DNA from: JBEEJZ01 sp046046915
GTDB lineage: Bacteria > Pseudomonadota > Gammaproteobacteria > Burkholderiales > Burkholderiaceae_C
Assembly (NCBI GenBank): GCA_046046915.1
Contig: JBJOIT010000004.1
Location: 1-64,000, forward strand
Reading direction: 5' to 3'
Length of the DNA: 64,000 nt
Position 1 is the first letter of the stretch. Each line of letters begins with the position of its first letter. A model generated the notes under the pieces. It had not been told where the DNA came from. It saw only the letters and a list, made by a program, of their open reading frames with translations, and made no database searches. The translations under genes were made by a program, and so were the position numbers. Shown here in pieces: positions 38,330-45,669 of this stretch.

Positions 38330-38695
38330 ATGCGTCATTATGAAATCATCCTCATGATCCATCCGGATCAGAGCGAACAAGTTCCAGCCATGTTGGAGCG
38401 TTACAAGGGAATGATCACCGCCGGTGGTGGCAAGATTCACCGCGTGGAAGACTGGGGTCGCCGTCAGTTGGTTTACATGATCAACAAGTTGGCCAAGGCT
38501 CACTATCTGTGCGTCAATATTGAAGCTGGTCAAGAAGTCATGGCAGAACTGGAACACGCGTTCAAGTTCAACGATGCTGTGCTGCGTCACCTCACCGTAT
38601 TGAAGAAGAAGGCTGAAACTGGTCCTTCCTCCATGATGAAGACGGTAGAGCGTGAAGATGCTCGCAAGAGCCAGCAGGCTGAATACGCGGCCTGA
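38330..38695 (+). CDS. rpsF: 30S ribosomal protein S6
   Basis: A 121-residue protein that starts MRHYEIILMIHPDQSEQV and contains the conserved EDWGRRQLVYMINKLAKAHY. S6 binds S18 on the 30S platform. ATG 38330 follows TAAGGAG; a GTG six bases upstream is part of that ribosome-binding site. First gene of the rpsF-priB-rpsR-rplI operon. Confidence 0.98.
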   Translation: MRHYEIILMIHPDQSEQVPAMLERYKGMITAGGGKIHRVEDWGRRQLVYMINKLAKAHYLCVNIEAGQEVMAELEHAFKFNDAVLRHLTVLKKKAETGPSSMMKTVEREDARKSQQAEYAA

Positions 38696-38724
38696 TCAGG
38701 CCTGACACGACAATAGACGTAGGA

Positions 38725-39024
38725 GTGAAATCCACCTCCAATTTTCTTTGTTTGCACGCCTCAATTGCAGAACTTGCAGTGATGCGATACACGCCCGCCG
38801 GACTTCCGGCATTGAATCTGGTTCTCGATCATTCATCCCAAGCGGAAGAAGCTGGCCAGGTCAGGCAGGTAAAGTTGCAGATGAAGTCAATTGCGATTGG
38901 TGCTGTGGCTGAGCGATTGGCTAAGCAAGCACCTGGCAGCCATTGGAACTTTTCAGGTTTTTTGGCGGCGTCGCGCAACGTTAAAACTGTCGTGTTTCAT
39001 ATTCAAGATTTTTTGCAAGATTAA
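38725..39024 (+). CDS. priB: Primosomal replication protein N (PriB)
   Basis: A 99-residue single OB-fold protein. RYTPAGLPALNLVLDHSSQ and the C-terminal VVFHIQDFLQD match beta- and gammaproteobacterial PriB, a single-stranded-DNA-binding partner of PriA and DnaT in replication restart. The gene's place between rpsF and rpsR is characteristic. Only the GTG at 38725 gives a family-length N-terminus, yet AGGA abuts it with no spacing, so initiation may be weak or coupled. Confidence 0.9.
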   Translation: MKSTSNFLCLHASIAELAVMRYTPAGLPALNLVLDHSSQAEEAGQVRQVKLQMKSIAIGAVAERLAKQAPGSHWNFSGFLAASRNVKTVVFHIQDFLQD

Positions 39025-39039
39025 TTTTCAGGAGGCCCC

Positions 39040-39321
39040 ATGGCCACGTTCAAGAAGTTCAACAAAGACAAGCGTCCTAAGCGTCCCGCGCAAAATTTGC
39101 TGTTCAAACGCAAGCGTTTCTGCCGCTTCACCGTTACCGGTGTTGAGGAGATCGACTACAAGGACATCGACACCCTTCGTGACTTTATTGCCGAAAACGG
39201 CAAGATCATCCCGGCTCGCCTGACCGGCACCCGTGCCATTTTTCAGCGCCAGTTGAACACCGCCATCAAGCGTGCTCGTTTCCTGGCCATGTTGCCCTAC
39301 AGCGACCAGCACAAGATCTAA
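39040..39321 (+). CDS. rpsR: 30S ribosomal protein S18
   Basis: A 93-residue basic protein containing RFCRFTVTGVEEIDYKDIDTLRDFI and ARLTGTRAIFQRQLNTAIKRARFLAM-LPY, the S18 core. The N-terminal extension before the core is typical of betaproteobacteria. CAGGAGG precedes the start. Confidence 0.98.
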   Translation: MATFKKFNKDKRPKRPAQNLLFKRKRFCRFTVTGVEEIDYKDIDTLRDFIAENGKIIPARLTGTRAIFQRQLNTAIKRARFLAMLPYSDQHKI

Positions 39322-39332
39322 GGAGTACGACC

Positions 39333-39785
39333 ATGCAAATTATTCTGCTCGACAAAGTCGTCAACCTCGGTAATCTGGGTGAAATCGTCAAGGTTAAAGA
39401 TGGTTACGCTCGTAACTTCCTGATCCCCTCTGGCCGCGCCCGTCGTGCGACTGCTGCTGCAAAGCAGGAGTTTGAAGCCAAGCGTGCGGAGCTCGAAAAG
39501 GCTGCTGCAGCCAAGTTGGCTGAAGCCCAAGCCCTGGGTGCAAAACTGGAAGGTTCTACCATCAAGCTGACACAAAAGGCTGGTGTGGATGGTCGCTTGT
39601 TTGGTTCCGTAACGAATCATGACATCGCCGAAGAGTTGAACAAAACTGGCTACCAGGTGCTCAAGTCGCAAGTGCGTATGCCCAACGGTCCAATCAAGGT
39701 TGCCGGTGACAGCAACGTGAGCGTTGCTTTGCACACTGACGTGGTGGTTGAGATCACTGTTGCTGTTTACGGCGAAACAGCCTGA
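39333..39785 (+). CDS. rplI: 50S ribosomal protein L9
   Basis: A 150-residue protein. The N-terminal domain starts MQIILLDKVVNLGNLGEIVKVKDGYARNFL, followed by the long Ala/Glu/Lys-rich connecting helix (about 40-75) and the C-terminal rRNA-binding domain. Last gene of the S6 operon, followed by a strong terminator. Confidence 0.98.
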   Translation: MQIILLDKVVNLGNLGEIVKVKDGYARNFLIPSGRARRATAAAKQEFEAKRAELEKAAAAKLAEAQALGAKLEGSTIKLTQKAGVDGRLFGSVTNHDIAEELNKTGYQVLKSQVRMPNGPIKVAGDSNVSVALHTDVVVEITVAVYGETA

Positions 39786-39804
39786 TCCACGAGCCTCGTC
39801 TCCA

Positions 39805-39840
39805 AAGCCGTCGGGGTCAGATCCGGCGGCTTTTTTGTTT
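39805..39840 (+). terminator. Intrinsic terminator of the rpsF-rplI operon
   Basis: AAGCCGTCGG (39805-39814) pairs with CCGGCGGCTT (39823-39832) over ten pairs with one G-U, followed by TTTTTTGTTT. This is a textbook rho-independent terminator that separates the ribosomal operon from dnaB. Confidence 0.92.
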
Positions 39841-39858
39841 CTGATCGCTGTCATCTGC

Positions 39859-39889
39859 TTACCCACAAGCATCTCCAGAGTTATGCACA
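39859..39889 (+). promoter_or_regulatory. Two DnaA-box-like sites upstream of dnaB
   Basis: TTATGCACA (39881-39889) fits the relaxed DnaA-box consensus TTWTNCACA exactly. TTACCCACA (39859-39867) differs from TTATCCACA by one base. Both are in the same orientation, 22 bases apart, in the 118-base gap between the rplI terminator and dnaB. DnaA control of the helicase gene is the simple inference. A TGACGTCA palindrome lies just downstream (39901-39908). Confidence 0.5.
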
Positions 39890-39957
39890 GACTTGTCCGA
39901 TGACGTCAGCGTCGTGCTGCCCTAGCATTGGGCAACTGTCTCTGGTTAACCCTATTT

Positions 39958-41364
39958 ATGTCTGCTGTACTTTCTATTTCTCCTGACGATCTGGGCTCTG
40001 ATCGCCAAGTTGCGCAATTGCGAATTCCTCCTCATTCGCTTGAGGCTGAATCCAGTGTTCTGGGGGGGCTGTTGCTGGACAATGCTGCTTGGGACCGTGT
40101 TGGCGATTTGCTCACCGAGGTTGATTTTTACCGTTTTGAGCACCGCCTCATTTACTCAGCAATCGGTACCCTGGTCAATGCGTCCAAGCCCGCAGATGTG
40201 ATCACTGTTTTTGAGCATCTGCAGGGCCAAGGAAAAGCCGACGAGATCGGCGGTTTAGCCTATCTCAACTCGTTGGCGCAATATGTGCCGAGTGCGGGCA
40301 ACATTCGACGCTACGGCGAAATCGTGCGTGAGCGCTCTGTTCTGCGCCAACTGGTAGCAGCTAGCGATGAGATCGCAACCAATGCCTTTAATCCCAAGGG
40401 GCGGCCTGTGTCCACGATTGTGGATGAGGCTGAGCAAAAGATATTCAATATCGGAGAGCAGGGCGCACGCCATAAACAGGGCTTCCAGGCCATGGAGTCA
40501 TTGGTGGTTAATTTGCTGGATCGTGTCCAGGAAATGGCCGATAACCCTAATGATGTCACCGGCGTGCCCACTGGGTTTTACGACCTCGATCGGATGACTG
40601 CTGGTCTGCAAGCGGGTGACCTCATTGTTTTGGCGGCTCGCCCGTCCATGGGTAAGACCGCACTGGCGATCAATATTGCTGAGCATGTGGCACTGAATGA
40701 GGGGCTCCCTGTTGCAGTGTTCTCTATGGAAATGGGTGCTGCCCAGCTGGCGGTTCGTATCGTCGGTTCTATTGGGCGCATTGATCAGGGGCATTTGCGT
40801 ACGGGCAAATTGACGGATGACGAGTGGCCACGCCTAACGGAGGCAATTGAGCGATTGCGCAATATTTCATTGCATATTGATGAAAGCGCGGGCCTGAATT
40901 CAAGCGAATTGCGAGCAAATGCGCGCCGCTTGGCTCGCCAGTGCGGCAAGCTTGGTTTGATTGTGGTGGACTATTTGCAGCTGATGAGCGGCACCACCAA
41001 TGATGGCGAAAACCGAGCAACCGAGCTGGGAGAGATTTCCCGCGGGCTCAAGATGTTGGCGCGTGAACTGCAATGTCCTGTCATTGCCTTGTCTCAGCTC
41101 AACCGAAGTGTGGAACAGCGACCCGACAAGCGTCCCATGATGAGCGATCTGCGAGAATCTGGCGCCATCGAGCAGGACGCCGACATCATCATGTTCATTT
41201 ACCGTGATGAGTACTACACCAAGGAGGCCTGCAAAGAGCCTGGTGTCGCAGAGGTCATCATTGCCAAGCAACGTAACGGCCCCACCGGCGTCGTGAAGTT
41301 AGCCTTCCTCAAACCCATTACCAAGTTTGAAAGTTTGGCCAGCGGTGGTGGTGACGACTTTTGA
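39958..41364 (+). CDS. dnaB: Replicative DNA helicase DnaB
   Basis: A 468-residue hexameric helicase. The N-terminal primase-interacting domain begins at PPHSLEAESSVLGGLLLD. A linker and RecA-like ATPase domain follow, with Walker A ARPSMGKTALAINIA, a Walker B aspartate in LIVVDYLQLMSG, and LSQLNRSVEQRPDKRPMMSDLRESGAIEQDADII. ATG 39958 matches the family; upstream in-frame codons are not conserved. It is probably a single-gene transcript bracketed by terminators. Confidence 0.97.
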   Translation: MSAVLSISPDDLGSDRQVAQLRIPPHSLEAESSVLGGLLLDNAAWDRVGDLLTEVDFYRFEHRLIYSAIGTLVNASKPADVITVFEHLQGQGKADEIGGLAYLNSLAQYVPSAGNIRRYGEIVRERSVLRQLVAASDEIATNAFNPKGRPVSTIVDEAEQKIFNIGEQGARHKQGFQAMESLVVNLLDRVQEMADNPNDVTGVPTGFYDLDRMTAGLQAGDLIVLAARPSMGKTALAINIAEHVALNEGLPVAVFSMEMGAAQLAVRIVGSIGRIDQGHLRTGKLTDDEWPRLTEAIERLRNISLHIDESAGLNSSELRANARRLARQCGKLGLIVVDYLQLMSGTTNDGENRATELGEISRGLKMLARELQCPVIALSQLNRSVEQRPDKRPMMSDLRESGAIEQDADIIMFIYRDEYYTKEACKEPGVAEVIIAKQRNGPTGVVKLAFLKPITKFESLASGGGDDF

Positions 41365-41377
41365 AGCAAGGCAATAA

Positions 41378-41410
41378 GCGGCGGTTGGCGTGGGCAACCG
41401 CCGCATGTTT
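41378..41410. terminator. Terminator hairpin between convergent dnaB and phoH-like gene
   Basis: GCGGCGGTTG (41378-41387) and CAACCGCCGC (41395-41404) form a perfect 10-bp GC-rich stem with loop GCGTGGG, followed by ATGTTTT. It lies between two convergent stops and can serve both. Confidence 0.8.
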
Positions 41411-41424
41411 TGGCGTTTGTCAGG

Positions 41425-43158
41425 TCAGAGCACTTCGCTTGCAAAGTCTGCAAGCCGAGACCGTTCGCCGCGCGCCAGCGTGATGTGTCCACCGTGCGGC
41501 CAACCCTTGAAGCGATCAACCGCATAGGTCAAGCCAGAGGAGCCTTCTGTCAAGTAAGGTGTGTCAATCTGCGCCAGGTTACCCATACAGACGATCTTGG
41601 TGCCAGGACCGGCACGCGTGATGAGGGTCTTCATTTGCTTGGGCGTCAAGTTCTGGGCCTCATCGATGATCAGGTATTTGTTCAGGAACGTGCGCCCCCG
41701 CATGAAATTCATGCTCTTGATTTTGATCCGGCTTCGTATCAACTCATTGGTCGCTGCGCGCCCCCACTCGCCAGCGCTCGTCTCTGTTTTCGCCAAGACC
41801 TCCAGGTTGTCGTCCAAGGCCCCCATCCATGGGCCCATCTTTTCTTCCTCTGAACCTGGCAAAAATCCGATGTCCTCGCCCACGCTCACCGTGGCGCGGG
41901 TCACGATGATCTCGGTGTAGCGTCGATCATCCAGAACCTGCGTAAGCCCCGCAGCCAGTGCCATGAGTGTCTTGCCGGTGCCGGCGGTACCCGTCAATGT
42001 CACAAAGTCGACCTCAGGGTCCATCAGCAAGTTCATCGCGAAGTTTTGTTCCCGATTGCGTGTGGTGATGCCCCACACAGCGTTTTTCAGGTGGTTGTAG
42101 TCCTTCAGCGTTTTGAAGACCGCTGTATCACCGCGTATTTCTGTGACACGCGCGTAAAGGCTGGGCTCGCCGGGTGCCTCGAAAAAGATGAACTGGTTGA
42201 TCATCATCTGAGGGACGATGGGACCACTCACCCGGTAGAAGGTGTGCGCGTTTTGTTGCCAGCTCTCCACGGTCTGGCCGTGGGTGCTCCAGAAATCAGT
42301 CGGCAGGGCGAGTGCGCCTGAATAAAGTAGGTCGCCATCCTCCAATGTCTTGTCGTTCTGATAATCCTCGGTCAAAAGACCCAGCGCCCGGGCCTTGACC
42401 CGCATATTGATGTCTTTGGACACCAGCACGACTTCGCGAGGGGCGTATACCGAACGCAACGCATCAACCACCCCGAGGATCTGATTGTCGGCCTTGCCCT
42501 GGGGCAGGCTGGTGGGCAAGGTGTAATTCAGCGGCTGCGTTTGAAAAAACAGCTTGCCTTCCGCCTCCCGGTGGCCAGTGGTATCCAACTGAAGTCCCAA
42601 ACTGATGTCTGTTCCGTTGGTTGCCGCCAGTGCATCCAGCGTACGACTGGTTTGGCGTGCATTTCTGGCGACTTCTGTCATGCCTTTTTTATGCGCGTCC
42701 AGCTCCTCCAGAACGATCATCGGCAAATAGATATCGTGCTCTTCAAACCGGAACAGACACATGGGGTCATGTAGCAGCACGTTGGTGTCCAAAACAAACA
42801 GCTTCGCCAATCCCGACCTTTTGGCCTTTTGTTGTTTGCGAGGGGAGGGTGGTACAACCACTTGTCTTGACGTTGGGATGACTTCGGGCGTGAGTTTCTC
42901 TTCGCTCGCATGCGTCGAACGAGCCTTTGCCTTGATGCCGTTCCCAATTTTGGCTTTTTTTGCAGGAGCCGAGATCGCCATGTTTTCATCTGCAGGCGCG
43001 GCGGATGTCTGCTGTTTCAAGGCGGCCACTGGCTGGAACAAAGAACCTTCATTTTGATTGCCCGTTTGTCTTGTACGCCCTGTTTTTGAAGCGCTTTTCT
43101 TGAAGGCTTCTGGCGTCAGCAGAGCGGCACGTTTGGTGGGGGCTGGGGGCAGAGGCAT
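41425..43158 (-). CDS. PhoH-like protein with PIN domain
   Basis: A 577-residue protein. A disordered, Ala/Pro/Lys-rich N-terminus (1-115) leads to a PIN nuclease domain (LFVLDTNVLLHDP near 120, with EELDAHKKG) and a PhoH ATPase domain (Walker A TGTAGTGKTLMALAAG, and EDIGFLPGSEEEKMGPWM, YLIIDEAQNLTP). PIN-PhoH proteins are RNA-unwinding ribonucleases; the cellular target here is unknown. ATG 43158 (PLPPAPTK) follows AAGGAG. Upstream in-frame starts to 43236 lack family support. Confidence 0.92.
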   Translation of the reverse strand: MPLPPAPTKRAALLTPEAFKKSASKTGRTRQTGNQNEGSLFQPVAALKQQTSAAPADENMAISAPAKKAKIGNGIKAKARSTHASEEKLTPEVIPTSRQVVVPPSPRKQQKAKRSGLAKLFVLDTNVLLHDPMCLFRFEEHDIYLPMIVLEELDAHKKGMTEVARNARQTSRTLDALAATNGTDISLGLQLDTTGHREAEGKLFFQTQPLNYTLPTSLPQGKADNQILGVVDALRSVYAPREVVLVSKDINMRVKARALGLLTEDYQNDKTLEDGDLLYSGALALPTDFWSTHGQTVESWQQNAHTFYRVSGPIVPQMMINQFIFFEAPGEPSLYARVTEIRGDTAVFKTLKDYNHLKNAVWGITTRNREQNFAMNLLMDPEVDFVTLTGTAGTGKTLMALAAGLTQVLDDRRYTEIIVTRATVSVGEDIGFLPGSEEEKMGPWMGALDDNLEVLAKTETSAGEWGRAATNELIRSRIKIKSMNFMRGRTFLNKYLIIDEAQNLTPKQMKTLITRAGPGTKIVCMGNLAQIDTPYLTEGSSGLTYAVDRFKGWPHGGHITLARGERSRLADFASEVL

Positions 43159-43251
43159 GAACGAGCTAACTCCTTGAAAAGGCATTTTGATCATGGAGAT
43201 CTGATCTAAAAGTCGAAACGACCAAGTCCAGGACACCAGAGCACCAGAAAC

Positions 43252-43280
43252 AAAAAAGCCGCCCGAAACCGTGGCGGCTT
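43252..43280 (-). terminator. Intrinsic terminator downstream of bcp
   Basis: On the minus strand AAGCCGCC and GGCGGCTT (43273-43280 and 43256-43263) form an 8-bp stem with a 9-base loop, followed by TTTTTT (43257-43252). It ends transcription coming from bcp before the phoH-like gene. Confidence 0.88.
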
Positions 43281-43365
43281 ATTTGGTCAGGTTCGGCGCT
43301 TACGAAAGGCATCAAACCATTATGCATGAGCCCCTGGGGCCTCTTGATGACACAACAGTGTCAAG

Positions 43366-43842
43366 TCACTCTGCTTTTTTCAGTGCCTTGACAGCTGCCA
43401 ACACGTCGTCAACGTGCCCAGGAACCTTCAGGCCTCGCCACTCTTCTTTTAGTGTCCCATCCGTGCCTACAAGGAAGGTGCTGCGCTCGATACCCTTCAC
43501 TTTTTTGCCGTACATGATTTTGTTCTTGACGACGCCAAACATGTGACACATTTTTTCTTCTGTGTCTGCAATCAGTTCGAAGGGAAGCTCGAGTTTGGTT
43601 TTGAAATCATCATGCGATTTCATGTTGTCCCTGGAAACACCAAACACAGTGGCACCGGCCTTGACGAAATCTTTGTATTTGTCCCGAAACTGCATCGCCT
43701 CAGTAGTGCATCCGGGGGTGTTGTCTTTGGGGTAGAAGTACAGGACGAGTACTTTGCCCATGTGCGAAGTGTTGGAAACCTTGATGCCGCCTGTGGCACT
43801 GGCTTCGAATTCGGGGAGAGGTTTATTCACGACGATCGCCAT
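43366..43842 (-). CDS. bcp: Thioredoxin-dependent peroxiredoxin Bcp/PrxQ
   Basis: A 158-residue AhpC/TSA-fold protein. The peroxidatic Cys is in TPGCTTEA (C45); the pattern YFYPKD before it is conserved. The usual second PrxQ cysteine five residues later is absent (TTEAM), and another Cys lies in EEKMCHMFG, so it may act as a 1-Cys or atypical enzyme. It reduces peroxides with thioredoxin. The start codon is preceded by a structured leader rather than a clear Shine-Dalgarno. Confidence 0.93.
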   Translation of the reverse strand: MAIVVNKPLPEFEASATGGIKVSNTSHMGKVLVLYFYPKDNTPGCTTEAMQFRDKYKDFVKAGATVFGVSRDNMKSHDDFKTKLELPFELIADTEEKMCHMFGVVKNKIMYGKKVKGIERSTFLVGTDGTLKEEWRGLKVPGHVDDVLAAVKALKKAE

Positions 43843-43846
43843 GGTT

Positions 43847-43912
43847 GCTTGAAGTCTCGTGTGCGGGGTCGGCCTACACCTGGGCCTAATGTCCCGTAAC
43901 GAGACTTCAGGC
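43847..43912 (-). promoter_or_regulatory. Structured leader or hairpin element before bcp
   Basis: TGAAGTCTCGT (43850-43860) and ACGAGACTTCA (43899-43909) form a perfect 11-bp stem; two more pairs follow after one mismatch (43847-43848 with 43911-43912). Inside the 38-base loop CGGG/CCCG and GGCC/GGCC can pair again. The base of the stem ends five bases before the bcp start codon, where no good ribosome-binding site is visible. It could be a cis-acting RNA or a palindromic repeat; I cannot match it to a known class. Confidence 0.55.
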
Positions 43913-43922
43913 TTCGGTAAAA

Positions 43923-43949
43923 CCCACGATTTTACTCTAAGAGAGTGGG
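43923..43949 (-). terminator. Hairpin downstream of the Mth938-like gene
   Basis: On the minus strand CCCAC ... GTGGG (43949-43945 and 43927-43923) is followed by TTTT, and an alternative smaller stem ACTCT/AGAGT (43934-43946) lies inside. It is a moderate terminator candidate between the Mth938-like gene and the bcp leader. Confidence 0.4.
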
Positions 43950-43967
43950 CTCGCCCTGAGTTCTGGC

Positions 43968-44348
43968 TTAATCAGGATCGGTGTCGATGATGACCGCGAG
44001 TACGACGTGGCGCCCTTCGGCTGCCAGTATGTTGTAGGTGCGACAGGCCGCTGGTGTATCCATGGTTTCCAAGCCAGTTCGATTTGCCATGAGTGCGGTT
44101 AGCCACGCAGGATCAGGGAAGCGTAACCGTTGTCCCGAGCCGAAAATTACAAGCTCCGCATCCAATAGGGCGATTTGTTCGAAGTGCCTGGCACCCAAAT
44201 CTTCATACGCGAACACATCCCAAGCCCTGCGATCCCCTCTGGAGCTCAGTATGACGCTGCCGCTGAGTTTTTCCCCATTGACGGCGATCCATCCCGGACC
44301 GTAGCCGGTCACGCTTTGTACGTCTGATTTGTCTGGCTGGAGCTTCAT
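43968..44348 (-). CDS. Mth938-like domain protein
   Basis: A 126-residue small soluble protein of the Mth938/DUF498 family. It shows YGPGWIAVNGEKLSGSVILSS near the N-terminus and LVIFGSGQRLRFPDP in the middle, the typical family stretches. Human and archaeal relatives (NDUFAF3-like) are associated with respiratory complex assembly; a bacterial role is unsettled. It is divergent from the aminotransferase gene with a 57-base gap. Confidence 0.85.
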   Translation of the reverse strand: MKLQPDKSDVQSVTGYGPGWIAVNGEKLSGSVILSSRGDRRAWDVFAYEDLGARHFEQIALLDAELVIFGSGQRLRFPDPAWLTALMANRTGLETMDTPAACRTYNILAAEGRHVVLAVIIDTDPD

Positions 44349-44405
44349 CTGTGGTCAAATTATAGGTTTCGCTGATTCGCTGACCCGTCACTGTTCGGAG
44401 CGCCC

Positions 44406-45629
44406 TTGAGAACCATACAAAAATCCGCCAAGCTCGCCAACGTCTGTTACGACATTCGGGGCCCGATCATGGATCGCGCGCGCCAGATGGAAGAAGACGG
44501 GCACAAGGTCATCAAGCTCAACATCGGGAACCTGGCGGTTTTCGGGTTCGACTCGCCTGAGGAAATACAGCAGGACATGATTCGCAACCTGCCCAATTCA
44601 GCGGGATATTCTGACAGCAAGGGCATTTTTGCGGCGCGCAAGGCCGTCATGCACTCAACCCAGCAGCAGGGCATCAAGGGCGTGACACTGGACGACATCT
44701 ATCTTGGTAACGGTGCCAGCGAGTTGATCGTGATGGCCACCAACGGGCTGCTGGATCTGGGTGATGAGTTGCTAATTCCGGCACCTGACTATCCCCTGTG
44801 GACCGCAGCGGTCAGTCTGTCCGGCGGCACTCCGGTGCACTACCTGTGCGACGAGGCCAATGGATGGATGCCCAATCTGGACGACATTCGCGCCAAGATC
44901 ACACCTGCGACCAAGGGCATCGTGGTGATCAACCCTAACAATCCCACAGGTGCTTTGTACTCGGACGAGTTGCTGCGTTCCATCGTTGAGATTGCGCGCG
45001 AGCACAACCTTGTCATTTTTGCTGACGAGGTGTACGACAAGGTTTTGTACGACGGTGTGCGTCATACGGCAATTGGTTCTCTCAGTACGGACGTCCTGAC
45101 ATTGACGTTCAACTCCTTGAGCAAAAGCTACCGCTCATGTGGTTATCGTGCGGGCTGGATGGTGGTCTCTGGCGACAAGAAACCTGCGCGAGACTACATC
45201 GAGGGCCTAAACATGCTGTCGAACATGCGCTTGTGTTCCAACGTGCCCGGGCAATGGGCCATACAGACGGCGCTGGGTGGTTATCAAAGTATTCAAGAGC
45301 TGGTGGGTGAGGGTGGTCGCCTGCGTCGACAGCGCGATTTGGCCTACGAGCTAATCACCGCGATACCCGGAGTGACTTGCGTCAAGCCAACCGCGGCGCT
45401 TTACATGTTTCCCAAGCTGGATCCCGTGATGTATCCCATCGAGGATGACCAGAAATTTTTCCTGGACTTGCTCGAGGAAACGCGTGTGATGTTGGTGCAG
45501 GGAACCGGGTTCAACTGGCCCAGCCCTGACCACTTCCGTATTGTTTTCCTGCCTCATGAGGATGATCTGCGTGAGGCAATCAGCCGCATCGCCAGGTTCC
45601 TTGAGTCGCGGCGCAAGCGCAACAACTGA
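44406..45629 (+). CDS. Alanine-type PLP aminotransferase (AlaA/AlaC-like)
   Basis: A 407-residue class I aminotransferase. The family start IQKSAKLANVCYDIRGPI is reached only from the TTG at 44406. PLP residues are visible: INPNNPTGALY, FADEVYDKVLYD, and the Schiff-base Lys in SLSKSYRSCGYRAGW. Relatives (AlaA, AlaC) make alanine from pyruvate with glutamate. Next to hom and thrC it may feed amino-acid synthesis. Exact donor specificity cannot be read from sequence. Confidence 0.9.
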   Translation: MRTIQKSAKLANVCYDIRGPIMDRARQMEEDGHKVIKLNIGNLAVFGFDSPEEIQQDMIRNLPNSAGYSDSKGIFAARKAVMHSTQQQGIKGVTLDDIYLGNGASELIVMATNGLLDLGDELLIPAPDYPLWTAAVSLSGGTPVHYLCDEANGWMPNLDDIRAKITPATKGIVVINPNNPTGALYSDELLRSIVEIAREHNLVIFADEVYDKVLYDGVRHTAIGSLSTDVLTLTFNSLSKSYRSCGYRAGWMVVSGDKKPARDYIEGLNMLSNMRLCSNVPGQWAIQTALGGYQSIQELVGEGGRLRRQRDLAYELITAIPGVTCVKPTAALYMFPKLDPVMYPIEDDQKFFLDLLEETRVMLVQGTGFNWPSPDHFRIVFLPHEDDLREAISRIARFLESRRKRNN

Positions 45630-45639
45630 CTTTTCTCAA

Positions 45640-45655
45640 AAGGGCAAGCGCCCTT
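45640..45655 (+). terminator. Hairpin between aminotransferase and hom
   Basis: AAGGGC (45640-45645) pairs with GCCCTT (45650-45655) across a four-base loop AAGC, followed by GTTATT. It is a small attenuator or terminator candidate 10 bases after the aminotransferase stop, so hom may be transcribed partly separately. Confidence 0.4.
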
Positions 45656-45669
45656 GTTATTGGACTGAT

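Noticed and set aside
39901..39908. TGACGTCA palindrome before dnaB as an operator
   Set aside because: An 8-base palindrome can occur by chance and no matching regulator or second copy was seen; noted only inside the DnaA-box entry.
43847..43912. Integron attC site
   Set aside because: The folded element lacks the GTTRRRY/RYYYAAC core pair, no integrase gene is near, and the neighbouring genes are ordinary chromosomal ones.
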